The translations under genes and the position numbers were made by a program. From Saccharothrix longispora (GTDB lineage Bacteria > Actinomycetota > Actinomycetes > Mycobacteriales > Pseudonocardiaceae), in the NCBI RefSeq assembly GCF_030852425.1, contig NZ_NSDM01000008.1:327133-391132 (forward strand): a stretch of 64,000 nucleotides of DNA. The letters are read 5' to 3'. This document shows, piece after piece, positions 1 through 7,732 of this stretch; the first letter of the stretch is position 1, and every line of letters starts with the position of its first letter. Under the pieces are notes generated by a model that was not told where the DNA came from, did not search any database, and worked only from the letters and a program-made list of their open reading frames with translations.

Positions 1-294
1 GGACTGCGCGCCGCAGAAGTTCGCCAGCTCGTACTCCAGCTCGGTGTGCAGCTCGATCGAGCCGGTGACGAGCCGCGAGCCGGTCGAGCCCGCGCCCCAG
101 CGCAACGAGGCCGCCGCGGCGGCGCCCGTGACCCGCTTGTCCCGGGCCAGGCCGAGGTAGTCGTTGGAAGCCAGGTCGAGGTCCGTCGAGTCGGCCGGGC
201 GGGGCCGGACCCGGCGTGCCAGACCGGCCTTCGCGCGGGCCTCGGCCCGCGTGTCGATCCAGTCGAACACCGACTCGCCTGTGTGCGCACTCAC
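1..294 (-). CDS. bioF: 8-amino-7-oxononanoate synthase (partial, N-terminal 98 codons)
   Basis: This is the first part of a PLP enzyme of the alpha-oxoamine synthase family. BioF condenses pimeloyl-ACP (or pimeloyl-CoA) with alanine in biotin synthesis, in the cytoplasm. The visible part has the family signature: a short helical N-terminus, then LDLASNDYLGLA (about residues 38-49), then the glycine-rich GAGSTGSRLVTG (about 68-79) that helps bind the cofactor, then HTELEYELANF. The catalytic lysine lies beyond the window edge. The start is the GTG at 294; an ATG further upstream is out of frame. Only 36 bases separate it from the divergent P450. Other family members (Kbl, HemA) share this fold, but LASNDYLGLA fits BioF best. 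Confidence 0.85.
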   Translation of the reverse strand, partial: MSAHTGESVFDWIDTRAEARAKAGLARRVRPRPADSTDLDLASNDYLGLARDKRVTGAAAAASLRWGAGSTGSRLVTGSIELHTELEYELANFCGAQS

Positions 295-330
295 GCCGGG
301 AGTGTCGCATCCGACGGCTACCGTGCCGGC

Positions 331-1590
331 GTGGACCTCTTCCGGCACGGCCCCGGCGACCTGCGCGGGCTGCGCGCGAACGCCCCGGTCCACCGCGACG
401 GGCGCACCGGGCTGTGGCTGGTCAGCCGGTACGAGGACGTGCGCGCCGCGTTGGCCGACCAGCGCCGGTTCCGCCCGGACAACGCGCTGGACGCGGTGGT
501 CCCGATCCCGCGCCCGGTGCTGCGGACGCTGGCCCGCGCCGGGTTCTCGCTGCCCCCGACGCTGGCCAACAACGGCACCCCCACCCACGCCGGCCTGCGC
601 CGACTGGTGGCCCGCTTCCTCACCCCCGCCCGGGTGGCCGCGCTCGGTCCGCGCGTCGCGGAGCTGACCCGCGAGCGGCTGGACCGGTTGTCCGGCGCCG
701 CCGACCTGCACCCGGCGCTGGCCCGCGACCTGCCCGCGGTCGTGCTGCTGGAGGTCCTGGGCATCCGCGACGTGGACGTCGCCGCGCTCAAGGCGTGGAG
801 TACGGCGTCGCTGGAGCTGTTCTGGGGCGACGTCACCCCGGAGCGGCAGCGCGAGCTGGCCGAGCCCGCCGCCGCGTTCCACCGGTGGCTGACCTCGCGG
901 ATCAGGACCGCGGCCGGGGACGACGACCTGTTCGGCGCGCTGCGCACGGCGGGCGTGCCGCCGCGCGACGCCGTCGGCCTGTGCTACTTCCTGCTGATCG
1001 CCGGGCAGGAGACGACGACGCAGCTGCTGTGCGCGGCGTTCCACGCGGTCCTGCGGCACGGCGACCTGTGGTCCCGGCTCGACGAGCCGGGCTTCGCGGC
1101 GGCGTGCGTGGAGGAGGTGCTGCGGCGCGAGCCGCCCGTGAGCACGTGGCGGCGGGTGACGGCCGAGCCGGTGACGCTGTCGGACGTGGCGGTCCCGGCG
1201 GGGGCGCCGCTGCTGCTGATGCTGATGGGCAGCGGCTCCGACCCGGAGGTGTTCGACGAGCCGGAGCGGTTCTGCCCGGCCCGCCCGGACAACCGCCGCC
1301 ACCTGGCCTTCGGCCACGGGCGGCACTTCTGCCTGGGCGCGGGGCTGGCCCGGCTGGAGGCGGAGGTGGTGCTGCGCGAGACCGCCCGCCGCTTCCCGCG
1401 CCTGCGGCTCGCCTCCGACGACCCGCCGCCCATGCTCGGCCTGCTGTCGTTCCGCGCGCCGGTGGCCGTCCCGGTGCTGCTGGGGGACGGGCACGCCCCG
1501 GTCCGGGCGGGTGTGACCGCGGTCGCCCCCGCGGCACCGGCCCGGGACTTGGAGCCCGCCGGGCGAAGTGCGACGATGCCGGGGTTGTAG
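331..1590 (+). CDS. cytochrome P450
   Basis: The 419-residue product is a soluble class I bacterial P450, a haem monooxygenase that needs a separate ferredoxin and reductase. The oxygen-binding I-helix is AGQETTTQ (residues 224-231), the ExxR pair is in EEVLRRE (E261, R264), and the haem loop is FGHGRHFCLGAG with the ligand Cys334. The length is normal for the family. The start is the GTG at 331; the reading frame stays open upstream, but that stretch lies antisense to bioF and does not look like protein. Being divergent from bioF it could be a BioI-like acyl-cleaving P450 feeding biotin synthesis, but nothing in the sequence shows the substrate. The last codons overlap the start of the cobalamin riboswitch. 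Confidence 0.9.
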   Translation: MDLFRHGPGDLRGLRANAPVHRDGRTGLWLVSRYEDVRAALADQRRFRPDNALDAVVPIPRPVLRTLARAGFSLPPTLANNGTPTHAGLRRLVARFLTPARVAALGPRVAELTRERLDRLSGAADLHPALARDLPAVVLLEVLGIRDVDVAALKAWSTASLELFWGDVTPERQRELAEPAAAFHRWLTSRIRTAAGDDDLFGALRTAGVPPRDAVGLCYFLLIAGQETTTQLLCAAFHAVLRHGDLWSRLDEPGFAAACVEEVLRREPPVSTWRRVTAEPVTLSDVAVPAGAPLLLMLMGSGSDPEVFDEPERFCPARPDNRRHLAFGHGRHFCLGAGLARLEAEVVLRETARRFPRLRLASDDPPPMLGLLSFRAPVAVPVLLGDGHAPVRAGVTAVAPAAPARDLEPAGRSATMPGL

Positions 1591-1690
1591 GGGTGCGCGA
1601 GGAAGCCGGTGCGAATCCGGCACGGTCCCGCCACTGTGACCGGTTCACCCCGGGAGTCAGGAACTCGCCCCCCGAGTGATCGTTCACCGG
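1570..1690 (+). promoter_or_regulatory. cobalamin riboswitch
   Basis: The leader before the chelatase gene carries the conserved adenosylcobalamin riboswitch core. GAAGCCGGTGCGAATCCGGC (1612-1631 region) forms the P3/P4 part, followed by the B12 box GCCACTGTGACCGG and then GGGAGTCAGGAACTCGC, the 3' conserved segment. The chelatase start lies about 40 bases beyond. In this family ligand binding lowers expression of the genes downstream, so the whole operon from the chelatase to cbiG should be repressed by adenosylcobalamin. Exact 5' and 3' limits are approximate. Confidence 0.95.
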
Positions 1691-1726
1691 ACCCGGGCGT
1701 GGACACCCGAGGAAGGACACCGCCGC

Positions 1727-3718
1727 ATGGGCGCGCGTTTCCCCTTTTCCGCCGTCGTCGGCCACGACGACCTCCGCACGGCCCTGCTGCTCAACGCCGT
1801 GCACCCCGGTATCGGCGGGGTGCTCGTCCGCGGCGAGAAGGGCACCGCGAAGTCGACCGTGGTCCGCGCCCTCGCCGCGCTGCTGCCGGAGCTGGACGTC
1901 GTCCCGGGCTGCCGCTTCGGCTGCGACCCCGCGGCCCCGGCGGACTGCCCCGACGGGCCGCACGGACCCGGGGTCGAACGCCGGCCCGCCCGGCTGGTCG
2001 AACTGCCGGTCGGCGCCACCGAGGACCGCCTGATCGGCTCGCTGGACCTGGAGCGCGCCCTCACCGAGGGCGTGCGCGCCTACCAACCCGGTCTGCTGGC
2101 CGCCGCGCACCGCGGCGTGCTCTACGTGGACGAGGTCAACCTGCTGCACGACCACCTCGTCGACCTGCTGCTCGACGCCGCCGCCATGGGGCGCGCGCAC
2201 GTCGAGCGCGAGGGCGTGTCGGTCTCGCACGCCGCGTCGTTCCTGCTCGTGGGCACGATGAACCCCGAGGAGGGCGAACTGCGCCCGCAGCTGCTCGACC
2301 GCTTCGGCCTGACCGTCTCGGTGCGGGCGTCGCGGGACGTGGCGACGCGCACCGAGGTCGTGCGCCGCCGGCTGGCCTACGAGGCCGACCCCGAGGGCTT
2401 CGCCGCGCGCTGGGAGGCCGAGGACGCCGCGCTCGCCGCCCGGATCGTGGCCGCCCGGTCGCGGCTGGCGTCCGTGGCGCTGCCGGACGCCGAGCTGCGC
2501 CGCATCGCGGGCATCTGCGCCGCGTTCGAGGTGGACGGGATGCGCGCCGACCTCGTCGTCGCCCGCACGGCCACCGCGCACGCCGCCTGGCGCGGCGCGG
2601 ACGAGGTCGCCGAGCAGGACGTGGAGGCCGCCGTCCGCCTCGCGCTGCCGCACCGCAAGCGCCGCGACCCGTTCGACGAGCCCGGTCTGGAGGAGGAGCA
2701 GCTCGACGACGCCCTCCGGCAGGGCGAGGAGGCCGCCCGGGAACCCGGGGACGACCCCGACGGCCCCGACGACGACGGCCCGGACGGGGACGGTCCGGAC
2801 GGGGGCGGTCCCGACGGCGGCGGCTCGGAGCCGCCCGACGGGCCGCTCGGGTCCACTTCGGACACCGACGCGCCGGAGGGCACCGGCTCGCCGGAGCGCA
2901 CGCACGCCCCCGCCCCCGCGTTCCGCGCCCGGCTGCTCCAGGTGCCCGGCGTCGGCGAGGGCGCGCCCGGCCGGCGTTCCCGCGCCCGCGCCCGCACCGG
3001 CCGCGTGGTCCGACCGTCCACCGTGGACGGATCGGGCCTGCACCTGATCGGCACGCTCGCCGCGGCGGCGCCCCACCAGGCCGGCCGCGGGCGCACCGGA
3101 CCCGGCCTGGAGCTGCGCGGCGAGGACCTGCGGCGCTCCGTGCGCGAGGGCCGGGAGGGCAACCTCGTGCTGTTCGCCGTCGACGCCTCCGGCTCGATGG
3201 CGGCCCGGCAGCGGATGTCCGCCGTCAGCGGTGCCGTGATCTCCCTGCTGCGCGACGCCTACCAGCGGCGCGACAAGGTCGGCGTGGTCACCTTCCGCGG
3301 CCGCGAGGCCGTGGTGGCGCTGCCCCCGACCAACTCGGTCGACGCCGCCGCCGCCCGCCTGCGCGCCCTGCGCACCGGTGGGCGCACCCCGCTCGCCGAC
3401 GGCCTGCTGCGCGCCCGCCGCGTGCTGGAGGTCGAACGCGTCCGCGACCCGCGCCGCCGCCCGCTGCTCGTGCTGCTCACCGACGGCCGCGCCACGGCGA
3501 GCGGCACCGGCGGCGACCCGGTGCGCGACGCCCTGCGCGCCGCCGCCCTGCTGGCCGCGGACCGCGTCGCCTCGGTCGTCGTGGACTGCGAGTCCGGGCA
3601 CGTCAGGCTCGGCCTGGCCGCCCGCGTCGCCGGCGCGCTGGAGGCCGCGTGCCTGCGCCTGGAGGAACTGTCCGCGGACCAGGTCGCCGGCGTCGTGCGC
3701 GCCGTGCGCGCCGCCTGA
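1727..3718 (+). CDS. cobaltochelatase/magnesium chelatase-type AAA+ and VWA protein
   Basis: This 663-residue protein joins an AAA+ ATPase domain and a von Willebrand A domain, like ChlI/BchI and ChlD/BchD fused. In actinomycetes such proteins serve as motor subunits for CobN-type cobalt insertion into the corrin ring. Walker A is GEKGTAKST (about residues 35-43), Walker B is [11 protein letters not shown] (about 130-140). An Asp/Gly/Pro-rich linker spans roughly 340-390. The C-terminal domain starts near 480 with the MIDAS motif DASGS (D486, S488, S490). The start is the ATG at 1727 with an AGGAAGGA ribosome site about 10 bases upstream. It heads the riboswitch-controlled operon and corresponds to M. 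tuberculosis Rv2850c. No cobN is present here. Confidence 0.88.
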   Translation: MGARFPFSAVVGHDDLRTALLLNAVHPGIGGVLVRGEKGTAKSTVVRALAALLPELDVVPGCRFGCDPAAPADCPDGPHGPGVERRPARLVELPVGATEDRLIGSLDLERALTEGVRAYQPGLLAAAHRGVLYVDEVNLLHDHLVDLLLDAAAMGRAHVEREGVSVSHAASFLLVGTMNPEEGELRPQLLDRFGLTVSVRASRDVATRTEVVRRRLAYEADPEGFAARWEAEDAALAARIVAARSRLASVALPDAELRRIAGICAAFEVDGMRADLVVARTATAHAAWRGADEVAEQDVEAAVRLALPHRKRRDPFDEPGLEEEQLDDALRQGEEAAREPGDDPDGPDDDGPDGDGPDGGGPDGGGSEPPDGPLGSTSDTDAPEGTGSPERTHAPAPAFRARLLQVPGVGEGAPGRRSRARARTGRVVRPSTVDGSGLHLIGTLAAAAPHQAGRGRTGPGLELRGEDLRRSVREGREGNLVLFAVDASGSMAARQRMSAVSGAVISLLRDAYQRRDKVGVVTFRGREAVVALPPTNSVDAAAARLRALRTGGRTPLADGLLRARRVLEVERVRDPRRRPLLVLLTDGRATASGTGGDPVRDALRAAALLAADRVASVVVDCESGHVRLGLAARVAGALEAACLRLEELSADQVAGVVRAVRAA

Positions 3719-3731
3719 GAGGGGAACGGGA

Positions 3732-4346
3732 ATGCCGCAGGGACAACCGTCCGTCGTGCCCACCGACGGGCTCACCACCCGGCAGCGCCGCAACCGGCCG
3801 CTGGTCGTGCTGCACACCGGGGAGATGAAGGGCAAGTCCACCGCCGCGTTCGGCCTCGCCCTGCGCGGGTGGAACCAGGGGTGGTCGATCGGCGTCTTCC
3901 AGTTCGTGAAGTCGGCCAAGTGGAAGGTCGGCGAGGAGACGGCGTTCCGCGCCCTGGGCCGGCTGCACGAGGAGACCGGCGAGGGCGGCCCCGTCGAGTG
4001 GCACAAGATGGGAGAGGGCTGGTCCTGGTCCCGCAAGCAGGGCACCGAGGACGACCACGCCGAGGCCGCCCGCGAGGGCTGGCGCGAGATCGCCCGCCGG
4101 ATCGGCGACGCGCGGCACGGCCTGTACGTGCTCGACGAGTTCACCTACCCCCTGCACTGGGGCTGGGTGGACGTGGACGAGGTCGTGGCGACGCTGCGCG
4201 ACCGGCCCGGCCACCAGCACGTCGTCATCACCGGCAGGCACGCCCCCGCCGCGCTCGTCGAGGCCGCCGACCTGGTGGTGGAGATGACCAAGGTGAAGCA
4301 CCCGATGGACGCCGGCCAGAAGGGGCAGAAGGGGATCGAGTGGTGA
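3732..4346 (+). CDS. cobO: cob(I)yrinic acid a,c-diamide adenosyltransferase
   Basis: CobO attaches the 5'-deoxyadenosyl group from ATP to the reduced cobalt of the corrinoid, in the aerobic cobalamin pathway. The 204-residue product matches the family length. The P-loop is GEMKGKSTAA (about residues 32-41), followed by the family segment QFVKSAKWKVGE; YVLDEFTYPLHWG (about 135-147) is the Walker B region. The C-terminus MDAGQKGQKGIEW is highly typical of CobO. The start is the ATG at 3732, preceded by a GGGGAACGGG purine tract. It follows the chelatase by 13 bases and overlaps cobB by four. Confidence 0.95.
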   Translation: MPQGQPSVVPTDGLTTRQRRNRPLVVLHTGEMKGKSTAAFGLALRGWNQGWSIGVFQFVKSAKWKVGEETAFRALGRLHEETGEGGPVEWHKMGEGWSWSRKQGTEDDHAEAAREGWREIARRIGDARHGLYVLDEFTYPLHWGWVDVDEVVATLRDRPGHQHVVITGRHAPAALVEAADLVVEMTKVKHPMDAGQKGQKGIEW

Positions 4347-5722
4347 AGCGGCTCGTCGTCGCCGCACCCGCCTCCGGCAGCGGCAAGACGACCGTGGCCA
4401 CCGGCCTGATGGCGGCGCTGCGACGCGCCGGCGACCGGGTCGCGCCGTTCAAGGTGGGCCCCGACTACATCGACCCCGGCTACCACTCGGTCGCCACCGG
4501 CAGGCCGGGCCGCAACCTCGACGCCGTCATGGTCGGCGAGCACCGCGTGCCGGGCCTGTTCGCGCACGGCTCCCGCGGCTGCGACATCGCCGTCGTCGAG
4601 GGCGTGATGGGGCTGTTCGACGGGCGGGTGGACACCGAGGGCGTCGGGTCCACCGCGCACGTCGCCAAGCTGCTGTCCGCGCCCGTGCTGTTCGTGGTCG
4701 ACGCGCGCGGCCAGAGCCGCAGCCTGGCCGCCCTGCTGCACGGCTTCCGCGGCTACGACCCGACCGTGCGACTGGGTGGCGTGGTGCTCAACCAGGTCGG
4801 CTCCGCCCGGCACGAGCAGGTGCTGCGGCAGGCGTGCGCCGAGGTGGGGCTGGAGGTGCTGGGCGTGCTGCCGCGCGACGACGCCTTCGCGCTCCCGTCC
4901 CGGCACCTGGGCCTCGTCACGGCCGCCGAGCACGGCGCCGCCGCGGTCGAGGCGGTGGACGCCATCGCCGACGCCGTCGCCCGGCACGTTGACCTCGACG
5001 GCATCCGCGCCCTCGCCGCGCAGGCGCCCGCGCTGGCCGTGCCGCCCTGGGACCCGGCCGCGGAGGTCGAACCGGTCGCCGGTTCGCCGGTGGTCGCCGT
5101 CGCGGGCGGCGCCGCGTTCACCTTCGGCTACGCCGAGCACGTCGAGCTGCTCCGCGCGGCGGGCGCGGACGTCGTCGTGGTCGACCCGCTGCGCGACGAG
5201 GCCCTGCCCGCCGGCACGACCGGCCTCGTGCTGCCCGGCGGGTTCCCCGAGCAGCACGCCGCCGAGCTGTCGGCCAACGAGCCGCTGCGCGCCGCCGTCA
5301 CCTCCCTGGTGCGGTCCGGCGCGCCGGTGCACGCCGAGTGCGGCGGCCTGCTGTACCTGGCCACGTCGCTGGACGGCGCGCCCATGTGCGGGGTGGTCGA
5401 CGCCGACGGCGCGATGACGGCCCGGCTCACCCTGGGCTACCGCGACGCCGTCGCGCCGCACGACTCGGTGCTGGTCCGCGCGGGCGCCCGGATCACCGGC
5501 CACGAGTTCCACCGCACCGCGCTGAGCGTGCCGCACGGGGCGAAGCCCGCCTGGCGGTGGCGCGGCCACGACCAGCGCCCGGTGGCCGAGGGGTTCGTGC
5601 TCGGCGGCGTGCACGCGTCGTACCTGCACACCCACCCGGCGTCCGAACCGGGGGTCGTGGCCCGCTTCGCGCGGGCCTGCGCGGCCGCGGCGCCGCGCCG
5701 CGAGGCCACTCGTCCGTGGTGA
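4343..5722 (+). CDS. cobB: cobyrinic/hydrogenobyrinic acid a,c-diamide synthase
   Basis: CobB (CbiA family) amidates the a and c side chains of the corrin ring using glutamine and ATP. The 459-residue protein begins with an ATP-binding domain carrying the P-loop ASGSGKTT (about residues 9-16) and KVGPDYIDPGYHS shortly after. The C-terminal half is a class I glutamine amidotransferase domain with the nucleophile in HAECGGLLYL (Cys333) and a late histidine in the GVHASYLHTHP segment. The GTG start at 4343 overlaps the cobO stop as GTGA, implying translational coupling. Confidence 0.94.
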   Translation: MKRLVVAAPASGSGKTTVATGLMAALRRAGDRVAPFKVGPDYIDPGYHSVATGRPGRNLDAVMVGEHRVPGLFAHGSRGCDIAVVEGVMGLFDGRVDTEGVGSTAHVAKLLSAPVLFVVDARGQSRSLAALLHGFRGYDPTVRLGGVVLNQVGSARHEQVLRQACAEVGLEVLGVLPRDDAFALPSRHLGLVTAAEHGAAAVEAVDAIADAVARHVDLDGIRALAAQAPALAVPPWDPAAEVEPVAGSPVVAVAGGAAFTFGYAEHVELLRAAGADVVVVDPLRDEALPAGTTGLVLPGGFPEQHAAELSANEPLRAAVTSLVRSGAPVHAECGGLLYLATSLDGAPMCGVVDADGAMTARLTLGYRDAVAPHDSVLVRAGARITGHEFHRTALSVPHGAKPAWRWRGHDQRPVAEGFVLGGVHASYLHTHPASEPGVVARFARACAAAAPRREATRPW

Positions 5723-5781
5723 CCGCCCGCGCGGTACGGTCCTTGCCCACCAAGACGAACACCTCGTGGGGAGCAGTTGTG

Positions 5782-6888
5782 ATGACTGGTCGGGTCAGCT
5801 TCGTGGGCGCCGGTCCCGGCGCCGCCGATCTCATCACCGTGCGCGGGGCGAAGCGGATAGCCGAGGCCGACGCGGTGGTGTGGTCGCCCGCGGTCATCGA
5901 GGTGGAGGCGGTGCGCGAGCACGCCCGTCCCGACGCGGAGCTGGTCGACTTCTCGCGCGTGCCCGAGATCGAGGTCGTCGAGCTGTACCGCCGCGCGTCG
6001 GCGGGCAAGCTCAAGGTCGTGCGGCTGCACGCGGGCGACCCGGCGCTGTGGGGCGGCCTGACCGAGCAGCAGGACACCTGCCGCCGCCTCGGCCTGGACA
6101 CCGAGGTCGTGCCCGGCGTGTCGCAGGTCTCCGCCGCGGCGGCGGCCGTCGGCCGCGAGCTGACCACCTCGGACGTCGCCCAGTCGCTGGTGCTCACGGG
6201 CCCCGAGACCGCCGAGCACGTCGAGGACTTCGCCGCGCACGGCACCACCATGGCGATCTCCGCCTCCGGCGCCCGCGCCGGCCTGGTGGTCGAGCGGCTG
6301 CGCGCCGGCGGTTACCCGGACGAGACGCCCGTCGTGGTGGCGCACAAGGTGTCCCTGCCGGACGAGACGGTCGCGCAGACCACGATCGGCGGCCTGGAGG
6401 CGTGCGTGAAGGAGCACAAGCTCTACCGCACCACGCTGTTCCTGGTGGGCGAGGCGCTGGCGCAGCCGCCGGCGCGGCGCCGCTCGCCGTCGGTCGAGGG
6501 CGACGAGCCGGTCCGCCGGTCGAAGTGGTCCCGGCGCACCCAGCGGCCCGCGGGCGACTCGCCGTCGGCCGCCGCCTGGTCGGCGGTGCACGAGTGGCAG
6601 GAGGCCGCGCGCACCAAGCGCGCCGCGAAGGCGGCCGAGGCCGCCGATCCCGGAGCGCCGGTGCTGGAACTGGTGGTGGACGAGTCCGCCGCCGGGAGCC
6701 CTGCCGCCGGGAGCACGGCGGTCGAGGGCCCGGTCGCCGAGGGCGGGGCCGACGGCCCGCCCGCCGAGCCGAAGCCGAAGACCGTGGTGGCCGCGGCGAC
6801 CACGCCGAAGCCGGTGGGCGTGCGCGCGAGCACGACGCCGCGCAAACCGGTCGGGTCGCGGGCCAAGAAGAGCAAGCGCGCCACCTGA
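5782..6888 (+). CDS. cobM: precorrin-4 C11-methyltransferase with long C-terminal tail
   Basis: The first 240 residues or so are a tetrapyrrole methylase. It uses S-adenosylmethionine to methylate C11 of precorrin-4. The motifs VSFVGAGPGAADLITVRG (near the start), LHAGDPALWGGLTEQ and VPGVSQVSAAAAA are the usual SAM- and substrate-binding segments of CobM/CbiF. The protein is 368 residues, about 110 longer than standard CobM. The extra C-terminus (from about residue 250) is rich in Ala, Pro, Lys and Arg and looks disordered. The start is the ATG at 5782 (a GTG codon sits directly before it) with GGGGAG upstream. A 59-base gap separates it from cobB. Confidence 0.9.
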   Translation: MTGRVSFVGAGPGAADLITVRGAKRIAEADAVVWSPAVIEVEAVREHARPDAELVDFSRVPEIEVVELYRRASAGKLKVVRLHAGDPALWGGLTEQQDTCRRLGLDTEVVPGVSQVSAAAAAVGRELTTSDVAQSLVLTGPETAEHVEDFAAHGTTMAISASGARAGLVVERLRAGGYPDETPVVVAHKVSLPDETVAQTTIGGLEACVKEHKLYRTTLFLVGEALAQPPARRRSPSVEGDEPVRRSKWSRRTQRPAGDSPSAAAWSAVHEWQEAARTKRAAKAAEAADPGAPVLELVVDESAAGSPAAGSTAVEGPVAEGGADGPPAEPKPKTVVAAATTPKPVGVRASTTPRKPVGSRAKKSKRAT

Positions 6889-6889
6889 C

Positions 6890-7732
6890 GTGGACGTCGT
6901 CGCGCTGCACGCGTTCGTCACCCGCGCCGGTCGGTCCTGGGACGAGGTGACCGCGGTGGACGCCGCCGCGGTCGGTCGGCGGCACGCGGTCAACGTGTGC
7001 CGGGCCCGGCCCGCCGTGGTGGTGTCCGGCGCGGACCCCGCCGAGCTGGCCCGCGACCTCGCCGGGTGGCGCCGCACGCTCGTCGTCGAGTCCGCCGCCG
7101 GTCTGTCCACTGTGGACCCGGCCGATGCGGTGGTGCGCCGCTGGGAGGAGCCCGGCGCGGTGCTGTGCCTGGCGGAGAGCGCCTTCGCGCCCTCACCCGG
7201 CGGCTGGGCGCTGCCCGACGACGACTTCGCGCACCGCGACGGCATGGTCGCCGCGGCCGAGGTGCGCGCACTGGTGCTGGCCCGGCTCGCCCCGCGCCCC
7301 GGCGTGCTGGTGTGGGACGTCGGCGCGGGACCGGGTGCGGTCGGCGTCGAGTGCGCCCGCCTCGGCGCGGCCGTCGTCGCCGTGGAGCGCGACCCCGTGC
7401 AGTGCGTGCGGATCATCGCCAACGCCTCCGCGCACGGCGTGGACGTGCGGGTCGTGGAGGCCGAGCTGGACCGGGCCGGCGAGCTGCCGCCACCCGACGC
7501 CGCGCACGTCGGCGGCGGCGGCGCGGACGCGGTGCGCCACGTCGCCCGCTCCCGCGCCCGGCGGATCGTCGTGACCACGTCCGACCTGGACCGCGTCGTG
7601 CCGTCCCGAGACGCCCTGGTGGACGCCGGCTACGAGGTCGAGGGCAGCCAGCTGTCCGCGGCCCGGCTGACCGGCGGGACGCTGCTGGCCACCAACCCGG
7701 TGACCGTGCTGTGGGGGAGGAAGAAGGCGTGA
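6890..7732 (+). CDS. CobL-like protein: intact CbiT decarboxylase domain, N-terminally cut CbiE domain
   Basis: The C-terminal part (from about residue 115) is a CbiT-type methyltransferase/decarboxylase: LPDDDFAHRDGMVAAAEVRAL, then the SAM loop WDVGAGPGAVGVE (about 140-152). It acts on the C12 acetate and C15 of precorrin. Complete CobL is about 390-420 residues and begins with a CbiE C5-methyltransferase domain. Here only 280 residues remain. The N-terminal 100 or so resemble the second half of CbiE, and the SAM-binding first half is absent. The GTG start at 6890 is one base after the cobM stop, and its 3' end overlaps cbiG, so the truncated gene sits in an otherwise intact operon. C5 methylation presumably needs another enzyme. 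Confidence 0.75.
   Translation: MDVVALHAFVTRAGRSWDEVTAVDAAAVGRRHAVNVCRARPAVVVSGADPAELARDLAGWRRTLVVESAAGLSTVDPADAVVRRWEEPGAVLCLAESAFAPSPGGWALPDDDFAHRDGMVAAAEVRALVLARLAPRPGVLVWDVGAGPGAVGVECARLGAAVVAVERDPVQCVRIIANASAHGVDVRVVEAELDRAGELPPPDAAHVGGGGADAVRHVARSRARRIVVTTSDLDRVVPSRDALVDAGYEVEGSQLSAARLTGGTLLATNPVTVLWGRKKA

Noticed and set aside
46..330. N-terminal extension of the P450 frame
   Set aside because: It lies antisense to bioF and reads as Arg/Ala/Gly-rich non-protein sequence. The GTG at 331 gives a normal P450 length.
902..4144. Very long minus-strand open frame opposite the chelatase and cobO genes
   Set aside because: It is an antisense frame kept open by high GC. The plus strand encodes well-recognised chelatase and CobO proteins, and the minus translation has no known motif.
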